Counted from the first letter of the stretch, positions 34,511 to 43,796 are shown. The stretch: DNA of 64,000 bases from Streptomyces sp. CNQ-509 (GCF_001011035.1 NZ_CP011492.1:6937447-7001446), one strand, 5' to 3'. Made by a program: numbers and translations. The notes: a model not told the origin generated them from the letters alone.

Positions 34511-35074
34511 TCAGGCAGGGCCGGCGGAGCGTTCGAGAACCGCCACGAACGCCCGTGACCACTCCGGCAGATCCGGCCAGCCCCGGCAGGAGACCATGTT
34601 CCCGTCGACGACGTCGGGCCCGTCCACGACCGTCGCGCCGGCGTTCTCCATGTCCGCGGCCAGGGGCCCGAACGCAGCCGTCTTGCGCCCCTTCAGGAGT
34701 CCGTAGGCCGCCGGTACCTGCGGTCCGTGACACACCGTGCCCACGGGCAGGTTCCGGGCGAAGAAGTACTCCGTGACGCGGCGGACGTCGGCGTCGAGGC
34801 GGATGTACTCGGGAGCGCGGCCACCGGGGATGATCAGGCCCGCGTAACCCGTCGGATCGACCTCCGAGAACGCCAGGTCGACGGGGAGCCTGCGCCCGTT
34901 CTTCTCTGTGTAGGCGTCGGACCCCGGCTCGAAATCGTGGATCACCAGTTGCACGTCCCGGCGCGTCAGGGCCGCGACGTCGACCTGATGGCCCGCCTCG
35001 CGCATGCGGAAGATCGGGTACATCGTGTCCAGCTCCTCGGCCGCGTCGCCGACGAGGACAAGCACCTTCTTCAT
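34511..35074 (-). CDS. DJ-1/PfpI-family protein
   Basis: A 187-residue small class-I amidotransferase-like protein. The nucleophile elbow VCHGPQ carries Cys115 and Glu14-15 (AAEELD) provides the usual acidic partner; PGGRAPEYI (83-91) is a family block. Members act as proteases, glyoxalases or stress proteins. The ATG at 35074 has GGAGGAACG directly upstream. It is the first gene after a CebR-like operator, so the three-gene operon may respond to cello-oligosaccharides. Confidence 0.88.
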   Translation of the reverse strand: MKKVLVLVGDAAEELDTMYPIFRMREAGHQVDVAALTRRDVQLVIHDFEPGSDAYTEKNGRRLPVDLAFSEVDPTGYAGLIIPGGRAPEYIRLDADVRRVTEYFFARNLPVGTVCHGPQVPAAYGLLKGRKTAAFGPLAADMENAGATVVDGPDVVDGNMVSCRGWPDLPEWSRAFVAVLERSAGPA

Positions 35075-35197
35075 CGTTCCTCCGGTTCTCGGCAGTCTGC
35101 GGGCAGGCCGCTTCATGTGCCGGATCGTGGACCAGGCATGGAGGTATTCCTTCGGGCGCCGGCGGAGGGCCGGCCGGGAGAGCGTGGGCCCGTAGAC

Positions 35198-35221
35198 ATC
35201 ATACGTTTGGGAGCGCTCCCA
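35198..35221 (-). promoter_or_regulatory. CebR-like operator inside a minus-strand promoter
   Basis: tgggagcgctccca (35208-35221) is identical to the 14-bp palindrome known as the binding site of CebR, the cello-oligosaccharide repressor of Streptomyces. On the minus strand a -10 TATGAT (plus coordinates 35198-35203) follows 4 bp after it, so the operator fills the spacer region of the promoter for the DJ-1 operon, about 130 bp before its ATG. Confidence 0.75.
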
Positions 35222-35263
35222 GATGAGGCTAGCGCTCCTCCTCGGAGCTGTAAACGGATGCGC

Positions 35264-35278
35264 CGGCCCAAGGGGCCG
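35264..35278 (-). terminator. Short hairpin after the GH43 gene
   Basis: cggccc and gggccg make a 6-bp stem with a 3-nt loop, 54 nt past the GH43 stop. It is weak. Confidence 0.3.
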
Positions 35279-35331
35279 CTGGATTCCGCGCTGTCCGGCG
35301 GCGCGGGAGGCGGAGCCGATGCGGCCGGGCA

Positions 35332-36867
35332 TCAGGCGGAGGCCGGGGAGGCCGGGGTGTACGCGAACCAGTCGAAGGCGACCGTGCCTTCGGTGGCGTA
35401 CATGCCGATGACGCGGCCGGTGAAGCCGCAGGCGATCTCGGTGGCCAGGTAGCGTCCGTCCAGTTCGGCGAGGAGCCGGGCGTCCGGGGCGCCGGGATCG
35501 CCGAGCCAGAAGGCGAGGGTGTCGGGGCCGGTGGCCGCGGCGTCGGTGAGTCCGGGCGACGCGGGCACGAGGCGGGACGTGCGGATCGCGAGGGTGAGGG
35601 TCAGCGGCCCGGGCGGGACCGGCCGGGCGGCCACGGTCTGGCGCAGTGGGCCGATACGGGCGACGACGCCGGCCTCCCCGTTCCCGACCTCCAGTTCGTA
35701 GTGGTGGGCCTCGTCGAGGCGGACGCCGAGGCCGCCGCGTCCCGTACCCGGGTCGATGGCGACGGTGACGCGGCAGTCGTGGTGCTGCTGGCGGCGGCCG
35801 ACGAACGTGTATCCGGGGCGGTCGAGGGTGGTGCCGGTGGCGCTGAGCGTCAGCCAGCCGGGGCGCTCGGTGAGTGACCAGGACTCCTCCGGGCGGGCGA
35901 ACGGCGAGATCCAGTGCGGCGCGAGAGCGGGGCCGTCGAAGTCGTCGCGGGCGGGCGGGGCCGGAACGGGGTGCCAGGCGCCGCCCGGTGCCGTATGGCT
36001 CTCGGGAACGGGTGCGACGACGGGCCAGCCGTCCTCCGTCCACTCCACGGGGGTGAGGAACGTCTCGCGGCCGAGCACGTGCACGTCGGGGGTGAAGCCC
36101 CGGGGCCGGACGCCGAGCAGCACCATCCACCAACCGCCGTCGGGAGCCTCGACCAGGTCGGCGTGGCCGGTGTTCTGGATCGGGCGGGCGGTACCGCTGT
36201 GGGACAGCAGAGGGTTGGCGGGTGCGCCTTCCCAGGGACCGCGCGGCGAGCGGCTGCGGGCGACGGACACGCTGTGGCCGCGTTCGGTGCCGCCCTCCGC
36301 GATCAGCAGGTACCACCAGTCGCCGATGCGGTAGAGATGCGGCGCCTCGGGAAACTTCAGGCCCGTGCCCGACCAGGTGGCGAAAGGACCTTCCAGCACC
36401 TCCCCCTCGACCGGGTCGATCCTGGCCAGGTTGATACCGCCTTGGGGCCCGGAGAAGGCGCTCCAGCAGGTGCCGTCCTCCTCCCACGCCAGATCGGGGT
36501 CGATCCCGGGCAGGTCGATCCACACCGGGTCGCTCCACGGCCCCTCGGGCCGCGCTGCCGAGACGACGAAGTTGCCGCCGCCGTCGACGTTGGTGTTGAT
36601 GACCCAGTAACGGCCGCGGTGGTGGCGGATCGTGGGGGCGTAGAGGCCGCCGGACGCCTTGGCGCCGGGGAGCGGCAGCGGCAGTTGCCCGGGCCGGTCG
36701 AGCACGTTGCCGATCTGCTCCCAGTGGACGAGGTCCTTGCTGTGGAAGAGCGGCAGCCCGGGGAAGTACTCGAAGCTGGAGCACACCAGGTAGTAGTCGC
36801 CGCCGACCCGGCACACGCTCGGATCGGGATGGAACCCGCTGATCACGGGGTTGTCGTACGTACGCAC
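35332..36867 (-). CDS. GH43 beta-xylosidase / alpha-L-arabinofuranosidase, intracellular
   Basis: A 511-residue enzyme without signal peptide. Five-bladed propeller residues 1-310: base Asp15 (HPDPS), pKa-modulating Asp123 (GIDPD) and acid Glu174 (FPEAPHLY). A concanavalin-like C-terminal domain follows (about 320-511), as in beta-xylosidases of this family. The start is GTG 36867, beginning VRTYDNPVISGFHPDPS, with GGGAG 8 nt upstream. It ends the operon formed with the binding protein and two permeases, so it should process the imported xylo-oligosaccharides. Confidence 0.9.
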   Translation of the reverse strand: MRTYDNPVISGFHPDPSVCRVGGDYYLVCSSFEYFPGLPLFHSKDLVHWEQIGNVLDRPGQLPLPLPGAKASGGLYAPTIRHHRGRYWVINTNVDGGGNFVVSAARPEGPWSDPVWIDLPGIDPDLAWEEDGTCWSAFSGPQGGINLARIDPVEGEVLEGPFATWSGTGLKFPEAPHLYRIGDWWYLLIAEGGTERGHSVSVARSRSPRGPWEGAPANPLLSHSGTARPIQNTGHADLVEAPDGGWWMVLLGVRPRGFTPDVHVLGRETFLTPVEWTEDGWPVVAPVPESHTAPGGAWHPVPAPPARDDFDGPALAPHWISPFARPEESWSLTERPGWLTLSATGTTLDRPGYTFVGRRQQHHDCRVTVAIDPGTGRGGLGVRLDEAHHYELEVGNGEAGVVARIGPLRQTVAARPVPPGPLTLTLAIRTSRLVPASPGLTDAAATGPDTLAFWLGDPGAPDARLLAELDGRYLATEIACGFTGRVIGMYATEGTVAFDWFAYTPASPASA

Positions 36868-36923
36868 GGGAGGTGCTCCCTTCGGGTCGCCGGGCGCCGT
36901 GGAGCGGAGCCGGCCGGCCGGGC

Positions 36924-37817
36924 TCACCGGCTGAATCCGGCGGTCAGACCGCTGAGAAGTTGGCGGCGGCCGAAGGCGTACAGAACGATCAAGGGCAGGG
37001 TGGTGAGGACGACGGCGGCCAGGACCGCGGGGATGTTGACCCCGTACTCGCCCTGGAACGTCCACAGCGCGAGGGGCAGAGTCCGCTGGGAAGGGCTCTG
37101 GGTGAGGATCAGCGGCAGCAGGAATCCGTTCCAGATGGTCAGCGCGTTGAAGATGGTCACGGTGAGGATGGCCGGCCGGGTGAGCGGGGCCGCCAGGCGC
37201 CACAGTGTTCCCCACTCGGTGGCCCCGTCCACCCGCATCGAGTCGAACAGCTCCTTGGGCACGTCCCGGATGAAGTTGGCGAGTATCAGCACGGACAGCG
37301 GGATGGCGAAGGCGATCGACGGCAGGATCAGCGCCAGCAGGCTGTCATAGAGCTGCAGCTTGATGATGATCAGGTAGACCGGGATCGCCGTCGCCTGCAG
37401 CGGGATGGCGAGACCCATGAGGAACAGCCCGTTCACCACGCGCAGGAAGCGCAGGCGCCAGCCGCGCACGATCGCGTAGGCCGCCATGAAGGAGACCGTC
37501 ACCGCCGGCACCACGGCGCCCGCGGTGACCACGACACTGTTCACGAAGTAGCTGATGAAGTCGGACTCCAGGACCAGCTCGTAGTTCTCCAGTGTGGGCT
37601 CGTCCGGCGGCGCCAGCGGGTTGCTCGCGTAGTAGTTGCTCTGGGCCTTGAGGCTGGTGATGAGGATCCAGTAGAGGGGTACGACGACGACGGCGAGCCA
37701 GAGCCATCCGGCCAGACCGCCGAGCCAGTTGCGCCGGCGGGCGGTCGGACCGGGGCGCCGCCGCCGCTCGCGGTCCACGGTCCGCTGCGGTCGCGGCTTG
37801 GTCAGCGTGGTGGTCAC
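36924..37817 (-). CDS. CUT1 ABC transporter permease (MalG type)
   Basis: A 297-residue membrane subunit with six hydrophobic segments and the coupling motif DSMRVDGATEW. The start GTG 37817 lies 1 nt after the stop of the first permease and gives VTTTLTKP; an in-frame ATG at 37844 would overlap that gene. The following GH43 gene starts 56 nt later. Confidence 0.9.
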   Translation of the reverse strand: MTTTLTKPRPQRTVDRERRRRPGPTARRRNWLGGLAGWLWLAVVVVPLYWILITSLKAQSNYYASNPLAPPDEPTLENYELVLESDFISYFVNSVVVTAGAVVPAVTVSFMAAYAIVRGWRLRFLRVVNGLFLMGLAIPLQATAIPVYLIIIKLQLYDSLLALILPSIAFAIPLSVLILANFIRDVPKELFDSMRVDGATEWGTLWRLAAPLTRPAILTVTIFNALTIWNGFLLPLILTQSPSQRTLPLALWTFQGEYGVNIPAVLAAVVLTTLPLIVLYAFGRRQLLSGLTAGFSR

Positions 37818-37818
37818 G

Positions 37819-38721
37819 TCAGGCCCCCTCGAGCTGGCTGTCACCGGCGTCCCGGCCGCCGAGCCGGCGCAGCAGCAGGGCGATGGCGAGACCCATGAGG
37901 ACGAGGATGACCGCGATGGCGCTGGCCGGCCCCATCAGGTTGGCCTGGAAGCCCCGCTTGTACATGTCCAGCGCGAGGACCCGGGTGGCGTCTCCGGGGC
38001 CGCCCTCCGTCAGGACGAAGATGAGGTCGAAGAAGGTGAGCGACCCGATCACCATCAGCGTCGACGAGGTGATGATGGTGTACTTGAGCTGCGGCAGCGT
38101 GATGCTGAAGAACTGGCGGACCCGCCCCGCGCCGTCCAACTGTGCGGCCTCGTAGAGGGACTGGGGGATCTGCTGGACGCCCCCCTGGTAGATCAGCGAG
38201 TGGAACGGGACGAACTGCCAGGAGACGATGAAGACGACGACGCCGAACGCGAGCCAGGGGCGCCCCAGCCAGTCCTTGCTGAGCCACTCGGTCCCCAGCC
38301 CGGCGCCCAGCCCGAAGTTGGGGTCCAGCAGCGCCTTGTACGCGACCGCGATCGCCGCGGAGCTGAGCAGGAGCGGGACGAAGTAGATCAGGCTCAGCAC
38401 CGCGCGGTAGCGCTGGCGCCCGGCCAGGAAGGTGCCGAGCAGAATGCTCGCCGGTGTCTGTACCGCCCAGGAGACGGCCATCACCAGGAACGTCACCCAG
38501 AGGGCGTGCGGCAGCCCGGGGTCGGTGAGCACCGCACGCCAACTGGTCAGCCCGGACGGGTGGATGCCGCCGATCCCGTCCCACGTCGTGAAGCTCAGCA
38601 GGAGGACGCCGACCAGCGGGACGACGGCGAAGCCGACGAAGAAGAGCAGGGCCGGAACCGCCAGCCAGGGCAGGATGCCGCGCCGGTCCCCGCGCCCCGT
38701 GGAGCCGGTGAGGGTACTCAC
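37819..38721 (-). CDS. CUT1 ABC transporter permease (MalF type)
   Basis: A 300-residue membrane subunit, six hydrophobic segments, coupling motif EAAQLDGAGR. It starts at GTG 38721 in a GTGA overlap with the binding-protein gene. The gene order binding protein, MalF-type, MalG-type, glycosidase equals that of the xylobiose bxl operon of Streptomyces. Confidence 0.91.
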   Translation of the reverse strand: MSTLTGSTGRGDRRGILPWLAVPALLFFVGFAVVPLVGVLLLSFTTWDGIGGIHPSGLTSWRAVLTDPGLPHALWVTFLVMAVSWAVQTPASILLGTFLAGRQRYRAVLSLIYFVPLLLSSAAIAVAYKALLDPNFGLGAGLGTEWLSKDWLGRPWLAFGVVVFIVSWQFVPFHSLIYQGGVQQIPQSLYEAAQLDGAGRVRQFFSITLPQLKYTIITSSTLMVIGSLTFFDLIFVLTEGGPGDATRVLALDMYKRGFQANLMGPASAIAVILVLMGLAIALLLRRLGGRDAGDSQLEGA

Positions 38722-40040
38722 TTGCCGATGACCTCGTTGAGGTTGTCGGTGAACTGCTGTGGCGAGATGGACAACTGGAACAGCCTGGCGATGTTGTCCA
38801 GCAGCGTCTCGGCGGCCGTCGGGCTGAGCGCCTGGTCCCAGGACTGGCCGAACGTCTTCGCGTTGCTGGCGATGCCGTAGACGAACTGAAGGAACTCGGC
38901 GCTCTCGGACTCGGCCAGCAGCTTCTCCGAGCCCTTCGCGATGGGCACCGCCCCGGTGTCGATCCACTCCTTCACCTCCTCGTCCGTGAGGACGCCGGTG
39001 GCGAAGAAGTCCTTTGCGATCTTCTTCTGCTCGGCGCTGGCCTTCGAGGAGATGGACAGGTACTGGGCGGGGTTGCCGACGGAGTTGCCCGGATCGCCCT
39101 TGCCGCCTTCGACGGGCGGGAAGTTCATGAAGCCGAGGCCGCCGCCGGAGACGAAGTCTCCGCCCTCGGCCTGCTGGATGCCGTACGACCAGGAGCCGTG
39201 CAGCATCATCGCGGCCTTGCCGGTGTACAGGAGCGCCTGGTCGGCGTTGGAGTCCGCGGTGATCGAGGAGAAGCCCTTGATGAAGCCGTCCGCCTTGATC
39301 AGGTCCTGCACCTTGGTGAGGGCCTCGATGGCGGCCGGGTGGGACCAGGCGTCCTTCTCGCCGTCGAAGACGGCCTGGAAGACCTCGGGGCCGCCGATGC
39401 GGTCGAAGAGGAACTCCAGCCACATCATGTTCGTCCACCGGGACTGGCCGCCGAGGGAGAACGGCGCTATGCCCTCCGCGTTGAACCTGGGCACCAGGGC
39501 CATGATGTCGTCCCAGGTCTCGGGCGGCTCCACACCGACGTCGTCGAAGACCCTCTTGTTGTAGAAGAGGACGATCGGCTCCACGCTCTCGAACGGCATC
39601 GCGTAGATCTTGCCGTCGACGGTCGCGGCGCCGAACGAGGACGGAAAGAGCCTGTTCTTGATCTCAGGGTTCTGGTCGAACCAGGGGGTGAGGTCGTCGA
39701 CCTGGCCGGCCTCCACGTAGCTGCGCAGCGTGCCACCGCCCCACCCCCAGATGACGGTGGGCGCCTTCCCGGCCCCGATGGCGGTCTTGATCTTCGTCTT
39801 GTAGGCGTCGTTCTCGAAGGTGGTGACCTCGATCTGCCCCTTGGGGTTGGCCTCGTTGAACCGCTCCACCGCGCCGGTCCTGACGCCTTCCTGGGGCTGG
39901 CCGCTCAGGTGCCAGTACGTGGCCGTGCCGCCGTCGGCGCCCTTGCCGGGTCCGGACGAGCCGCAGGCGGCGAGTGCCGCGGACGCCGGCACACCGGCCG
40001 CCAGGCCGAGGAGGGTACGACGAGAGAGATGGATCTCCAT
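38718..40040 (-). CDS. CUT1 sugar-binding lipoprotein, xylobiose (BxlE)-type by context
   Basis: A 440-residue solute-binding protein. The signal combines a twin-arginine-like SRRTLLG (6-12) with lipobox LAAC (Cys26). YWHLSGQ and IWGWGGGT supply aromatic residues typical of sugar sites. ATG 40040 has GGAGAAC 8 nt upstream; an in-frame GTG 15 nt earlier does not. The promoter upstream is strong and carries CGAAA/TTTCG boxes. The divergent GH3 gene and LacI regulator suggest a beta-xylobiose-type ligand. Confidence 0.91.
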   Translation of the reverse strand: MEIHLSRRTLLGLAAGVPASAALAACGSSGPGKGADGGTATYWHLSGQPQEGVRTGAVERFNEANPKGQIEVTTFENDAYKTKIKTAIGAGKAPTVIWGWGGGTLRSYVEAGQVDDLTPWFDQNPEIKNRLFPSSFGAATVDGKIYAMPFESVEPIVLFYNKRVFDDVGVEPPETWDDIMALVPRFNAEGIAPFSLGGQSRWTNMMWLEFLFDRIGGPEVFQAVFDGEKDAWSHPAAIEALTKVQDLIKADGFIKGFSSITADSNADQALLYTGKAAMMLHGSWSYGIQQAEGGDFVSGGGLGFMNFPPVEGGKGDPGNSVGNPAQYLSISSKASAEQKKIAKDFFATGVLTDEEVKEWIDTGAVPIAKGSEKLLAESESAEFLQFVYGIASNAKTFGQSWDQALSPTAAETLLDNIARLFQLSISPQQFTDNLNEVIGK

Positions 40041-40089
40041 GGGTGTTCTCCGCACTCGAAGGGCCGTCGGCTTCCGGCGGGCCAGGGCT

Positions 40090-40161
40090 GAAAAGTTTTC
40101 GAAATCCTGCTTTTGTTAAACCTGGTGGGTGCAAGTTAGGTATCGAGCATTTGGCTGTCAA
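40090..40161 (-). promoter_or_regulatory. Promoter and operator of the binding-protein operon
   Basis: On the minus strand: -35 TTGACA (plus coordinates 40156-40161), 17-bp spacer, -10 TAACTT (40133-40138). About 25 bp downstream of the expected start lies an operator-like box gaaaagttttc (40090-40100, perfect inverted repeat) overlapping tttcgaaa (40097-40104). Confidence 0.7.
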
Positions 40162-40221
40162 GGCATGTGTAAGTCCGTTGTAGGGCAAGGTCTGTACGCG
40201 TACGCTCGGGTGGAAGTGACT

Positions 40222-40255
40222 TTGAGGCAACCTTGCAGGATCGAAACATTTTCGA
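40222..40255 (+). promoter_or_regulatory. Promoter and operator of the GH3-lacI operon
   Basis: TTGAGG (40222-40227), 17-bp spacer, AACATT (40245-40250). The perfect inverted repeat tcgaaacattttcga (40241-40255; 6-bp arms, 3-bp centre) overlaps the -10, a position suited to repression. It matches the box in front of the divergent transporter operon. Confidence 0.65.
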
Positions 40256-40286
40256 GACTCGCGGATCGAGTGCAGAGGAGTGCGCG

Positions 40287-42707
40287 ATGCCCACGGCTGA
40301 ATCACTACCGGTCACGGGCCGTGGCGCGCCCCGCTGGCGGGACCCGGCGCTGCCCGTGGCGGACCGGGTCGAGGCCCTCCTGGCCGAGATGACGGTGGCG
40401 GAGAAGGTCGCGCAGCTCGGCAGCCGCTGGACCGGCAACGGCACGGTGCACACGGTCGACGACGGTGCCGGGCGGGCCGGAGGGCCGCGCGTGGCGCCGA
40501 TCCAGGAGGTCTTCGAGTCCGGGAGCATTCCCCTGGCCGACGCGTGCCGGGACGGCCTCGGCCATCTCACCCGCGTGTACGGCAGCCGGCCGGTGACCCC
40601 GGTCGAGGGGGCCGCCGAGCTCGTCAGGTCGCAGCACACCGTCCTGCGGGGCTCCCGGCTGGGCATCCCCGCGCTCGTCCACGAGGAGTGCCTCACCGGG
40701 TTCACCACCTACGGCGCCACGGTCTATCCCGCGGCCCTCGCGTGGGCGGCGACGTTCGACCCGGAGCTGGTGCGACGGCTGGGGGCCGCGATCGGGCGGG
40801 ACATGCGGGCGGTCGGCGTGCACCAGGGTCTCGCCCCGGTCCTCGACGTGGTCCGCGACTACCGGTGGGGCCGCGTCGAGGAGACCATGGGGGAGGATCC
40901 GTACCTGGTCTCGATGCTCGGCGCCGCCTACGTCGCGGGACTCGAGGGTGCCGGCGTCATCGCCACCCTGAAGCACTTCGCCGGCTACTCCGCGTCCCGC
41001 GCCGCCCGCAACCACGGGCCGGCGCCCCTCGGCCGCCGCGAGCTGGCGGACGTCATGCTGCCGCCGTTCGAGACCGCGATCGCGGTGGGCGGGGCCCGTT
41101 CCGTGATGAACGCGTACTCCGAGGTGGACGGGGTCCCGGCGGGGATCGACTCCTGGCTGCTGACCGACCTGCTCCGCGGCGACTGGGGTTTCACCGGCAC
41201 CGTGGTCTCCGACTACGGGGCGGTCGCGTTCCTGGCCGGCATGCACGGGGTGGCCGCCGACACCGAGCAGGCGGGCGTACTGGCGCTCAGCGCCGGCATC
41301 GACGTGGAACTGCCCGACACGCTCGGCTTCGGCCCGCATCTCGTCGAGCGGGTCGGCAGGGGCGAGCTGTCCGAGTCCCTGGTGGACCGGGCGGTGCGCC
41401 GGCTGCTCACGCAGAAGGTCCGGCTCGGCCTCCTCGATCCCGGCTGGACGCCCGAGGGCTCGGTCGCCGCGGCCGCCGAGGTCGACCTGGACTCACCGGA
41501 GAACCGGGAACTCGCCGCGGAGCTGGCCGAGCGATCCGTCGTCCTGCTCGACGAAGGCAGCGCACTGCCGCTCCTCGGCGCCGGCCGTACCGCGCCGGGC
41601 CGGCTCGCCGTGATCGGGCCCTGCGCCGCCGACTCGCGCACCCTCATGGGCTGCTACGCCTTCCCCAACCACGTCCTGCCCCGCCATCCCGGTCTGGGCC
41701 TCGGTGTGGCGGCACCGACGGTCCTCGACGCGCTGCGCCGCGAACTCCCGGACACCGGGATCCGCCACGAGCCGGGGTGCGAGGTGTCGGGCGACGACCG
41801 CTCCGGCTTCGCCGCCGCGGCGGCCGCGGCCCGCGAAGCGGATCTGTGCGTGGCGGTGGTGGGCGACCGCGCGGGCATGTTCGGCAACGGTACGTCGGGC
41901 GAGGGCTGCGACGCCGAGGATCTGCGGCTGCCGGGTGTCCAGGCCGATCTGCTCGCGGAGCTCTTCGCCACCGGAACGCCCGTGGTCGTGGTGGTGGTCT
42001 CCGGCCGCCCGTACGCCCTGGGCGACGTGCATCCCCGCGCCGCCGGTCTGGTCCAGGCGTTCATGCCCGGCCAGGAGGGCGCGGCGGCGGTCGCCGGCGT
42101 GCTGTCCGGCCGGGTCCAGCCCGCCGGCAAGCTGCCGGTGCAGATTCCCCGCCGTCCGGGCGGTCAGCCCGGCACGTACCTGCAGCCGCCGCTCGGCGGG
42201 AACAGCCACGGCATCAGCAGCATCGACCCGACGCCGCTGTTCCCCTTCGGGTACGGCAGGTCGTACACCACCTTCGAGGTCGACGATCCGCGCGTGAGCG
42301 CGGTGGAGATACCCACCGACGGTGAGTTCGCCGTGTCGGTGCGGGTGCGCAACACCGGTGCCCGTGCCGGCCACGAGGTCGTCCAGTTGTATCTGCGCGA
42401 CGTCGTCGCCCAGGTGACCCGCCCCGCCCGGCAGTTGGCCGGCTTCGTCCCGGTCCGGCTGGAGCCGGGCGAGAGCGCGCGGATCCGGTTCCACGTGCAT
42501 GCCGACCGGACCGCGTTCACCGGCAGGGACCTGCGGCGGATCGTCGAACCAGGGGAGGTCGAGGCGCTCGTCGGCACCTCCTCTGCGGATCTCCCCTGCC
42601 GGGTTACCGTACGGTTGACCGGCCCCACCCGTGTGGTCGGCCACGACCGGCGGCTCACGACGCCGGTGGACAGACAGCAGGGGGAAGCCGATGCCGACGG
42701 ACGCTAG
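40287..42707 (+). CDS. GH3 beta-glycosidase, probably intracellular beta-xylosidase (BxlA-type)
   Basis: An 806-residue retaining enzyme without signal peptide. N-terminal (alpha/beta)8 domain to about 330 with nucleophile Asp309 in VVSDYGA, then the alpha/beta sandwich (CEVSGDDRSGF region) and a C-terminal fibronectin-like domain from about 680. It would split xylobiose or aryl-glucosides. ATG 40287 has GAGGAG 6 nt upstream. Its 3' end overlaps the LacI gene by 17 nt, so enzyme and regulator are coupled. Confidence 0.9.
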   Translation: MPTAESLPVTGRGAPRWRDPALPVADRVEALLAEMTVAEKVAQLGSRWTGNGTVHTVDDGAGRAGGPRVAPIQEVFESGSIPLADACRDGLGHLTRVYGSRPVTPVEGAAELVRSQHTVLRGSRLGIPALVHEECLTGFTTYGATVYPAALAWAATFDPELVRRLGAAIGRDMRAVGVHQGLAPVLDVVRDYRWGRVEETMGEDPYLVSMLGAAYVAGLEGAGVIATLKHFAGYSASRAARNHGPAPLGRRELADVMLPPFETAIAVGGARSVMNAYSEVDGVPAGIDSWLLTDLLRGDWGFTGTVVSDYGAVAFLAGMHGVAADTEQAGVLALSAGIDVELPDTLGFGPHLVERVGRGELSESLVDRAVRRLLTQKVRLGLLDPGWTPEGSVAAAAEVDLDSPENRELAAELAERSVVLLDEGSALPLLGAGRTAPGRLAVIGPCAADSRTLMGCYAFPNHVLPRHPGLGLGVAAPTVLDALRRELPDTGIRHEPGCEVSGDDRSGFAAAAAAAREADLCVAVVGDRAGMFGNGTSGEGCDAEDLRLPGVQADLLAELFATGTPVVVVVVSGRPYALGDVHPRAAGLVQAFMPGQEGAAAVAGVLSGRVQPAGKLPVQIPRRPGGQPGTYLQPPLGGNSHGISSIDPTPLFPFGYGRSYTTFEVDDPRVSAVEIPTDGEFAVSVRVRNTGARAGHEVVQLYLRDVVAQVTRPARQLAGFVPVRLEPGESARIRFHVHADRTAFTGRDLRRIVEPGEVEALVGTSSADLPCRVTVRLTGPTRVVGHDRRLTTPVDRQQGEADADGR

Positions 42708-43725
42708 GCGCACCACCTTGGCGACCATCGCCCGGGCGGCGGGGGTCTCGGTCGCGACCGTGTCCAAAGTGGTCAACGACCGAAGCGACGTGGCGCCGCA
42801 GACGCGCGCCCGGGTCCTGGAACTGCTGCACCGGCACGACTACTTCGCACCCGTGTTCCGCCACACCGAGGGTCCGCGGAGTCCGACCATCGAAGTGCAG
42901 TTCGCGGGCGGGCTCAGGCCGTACGTGGCCGAGGCGGTGGAAGGCATCGCCGACGCCGCCGCCGAGCTGGGGGCCTCGGTGGTGATCGGCACCTCGTCCC
43001 ATGCCCCGCACTGGGCCAGGGACCTGGTCACAGCCGGCCGCCGCGCCCTCATCGGCGTCACCAGCGTCTACACCGAAGCGCACCTGAAGGCCCTGGCCCG
43101 CGCCGGCCTCCCCGCGGTCGTGCTCGACCCGCTGCACCTGCCGCACAACCGGGTCAACAGCGTCGGTGCGACCAACTTCGCCGGCGGCCTGGCCGCGACC
43201 CAGCACCTGCTCTCCCTCGGCCACCGCCGCGTCGCGCACCTCGGCGGACCGGCCATGGCCGCCTGCAACCAGGCCCGCGCGCACGGCTACCGCGCCGCCA
43301 TGGAGGCGGCAGGCGCACCCGTGCCCCCCGCCTACGTCCGGCCCGGAGAGTTCACGTACCAGGCCGGCCTGGCGGGTGCCGCGGCACTGCTGGACCTCGA
43401 CGAGCAACCGACGGCGATATTCGCGGGTAACGACGAGATCGCCCTCGGCGTCATCGAGGCCGCCCGCACCCGCGGCCTGCGCGTCCCCGAGGACCTGAGC
43501 GTGGTCGGCTTCGACGACACGCTCCTCGCCCGGACCGCGTCGCCGCCGCTGACGACCGTACGCCAGCCGCTGCGGGAGATGGGCGGCGTCGCCCTGCGCA
43601 CCGCCCTCCGCCTGGCCAACGGCGAAAAGGTGGAGTCCCATCACATCGAACTCGCCACGGAACTGGTGGCACGCGCGTCGACGGCACCGCCGGGCCCGCG
43701 GTCAGGGGGCGGTGAGCGTGGGTGA
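42691..43725 (+). CDS. LacI-family regulator, BxlR-like by context
   Basis: A 344-residue repressor with N-terminal helix-turn-helix (GVSVATVSKVVNDRSDVAP near 22-40) and a sugar-binding domain. It starts at ATG 42691 with AGGGGG upstream, inside the 3' end of GH3. It probably binds the CGAAA/TTTCG boxes at 40090-40104 and 40241-40255, and perhaps similar boxes at 45291, 45595, 51392 and 51491, controlling xylan use; this is inference from position and shared motif. Confidence 0.91.
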   Translation: MPTDARRTTLATIARAAGVSVATVSKVVNDRSDVAPQTRARVLELLHRHDYFAPVFRHTEGPRSPTIEVQFAGGLRPYVAEAVEGIADAAAELGASVVIGTSSHAPHWARDLVTAGRRALIGVTSVYTEAHLKALARAGLPAVVLDPLHLPHNRVNSVGATNFAGGLAATQHLLSLGHRRVAHLGGPAMAACNQARAHGYRAAMEAAGAPVPPAYVRPGEFTYQAGLAGAAALLDLDEQPTAIFAGNDEIALGVIEAARTRGLRVPEDLSVVGFDDTLLARTASPPLTTVRQPLREMGGVALRTALRLANGEKVESHHIELATELVARASTAPPGPRSGGGERG

Positions 43726-43737
43726 GCTGAGGCCACA

Positions 43738-43768
43738 GGTGCCCCGGCCGACGTGCGGCCGGGGCACC
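43738..43768. terminator. Bidirectional hairpin terminator
   Basis: A perfect 13-bp stem (43738-43750 with 43756-43768) with a 5-nt loop between the convergent LacI and GH62 genes. Confidence 0.8.
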
Positions 43769-43796
43769 ACCACGCGTGGAGCGTGGACCGGTCGGG

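Noticed and set aside
38718..43725. Assigning bxlEFGA and bxlR gene symbols
   Set aside because: Gene order and families match the xylobiose operon, but the GH43 replaces the enzyme in the transporter operon and identity cannot be measured here, so symbols were left blank.
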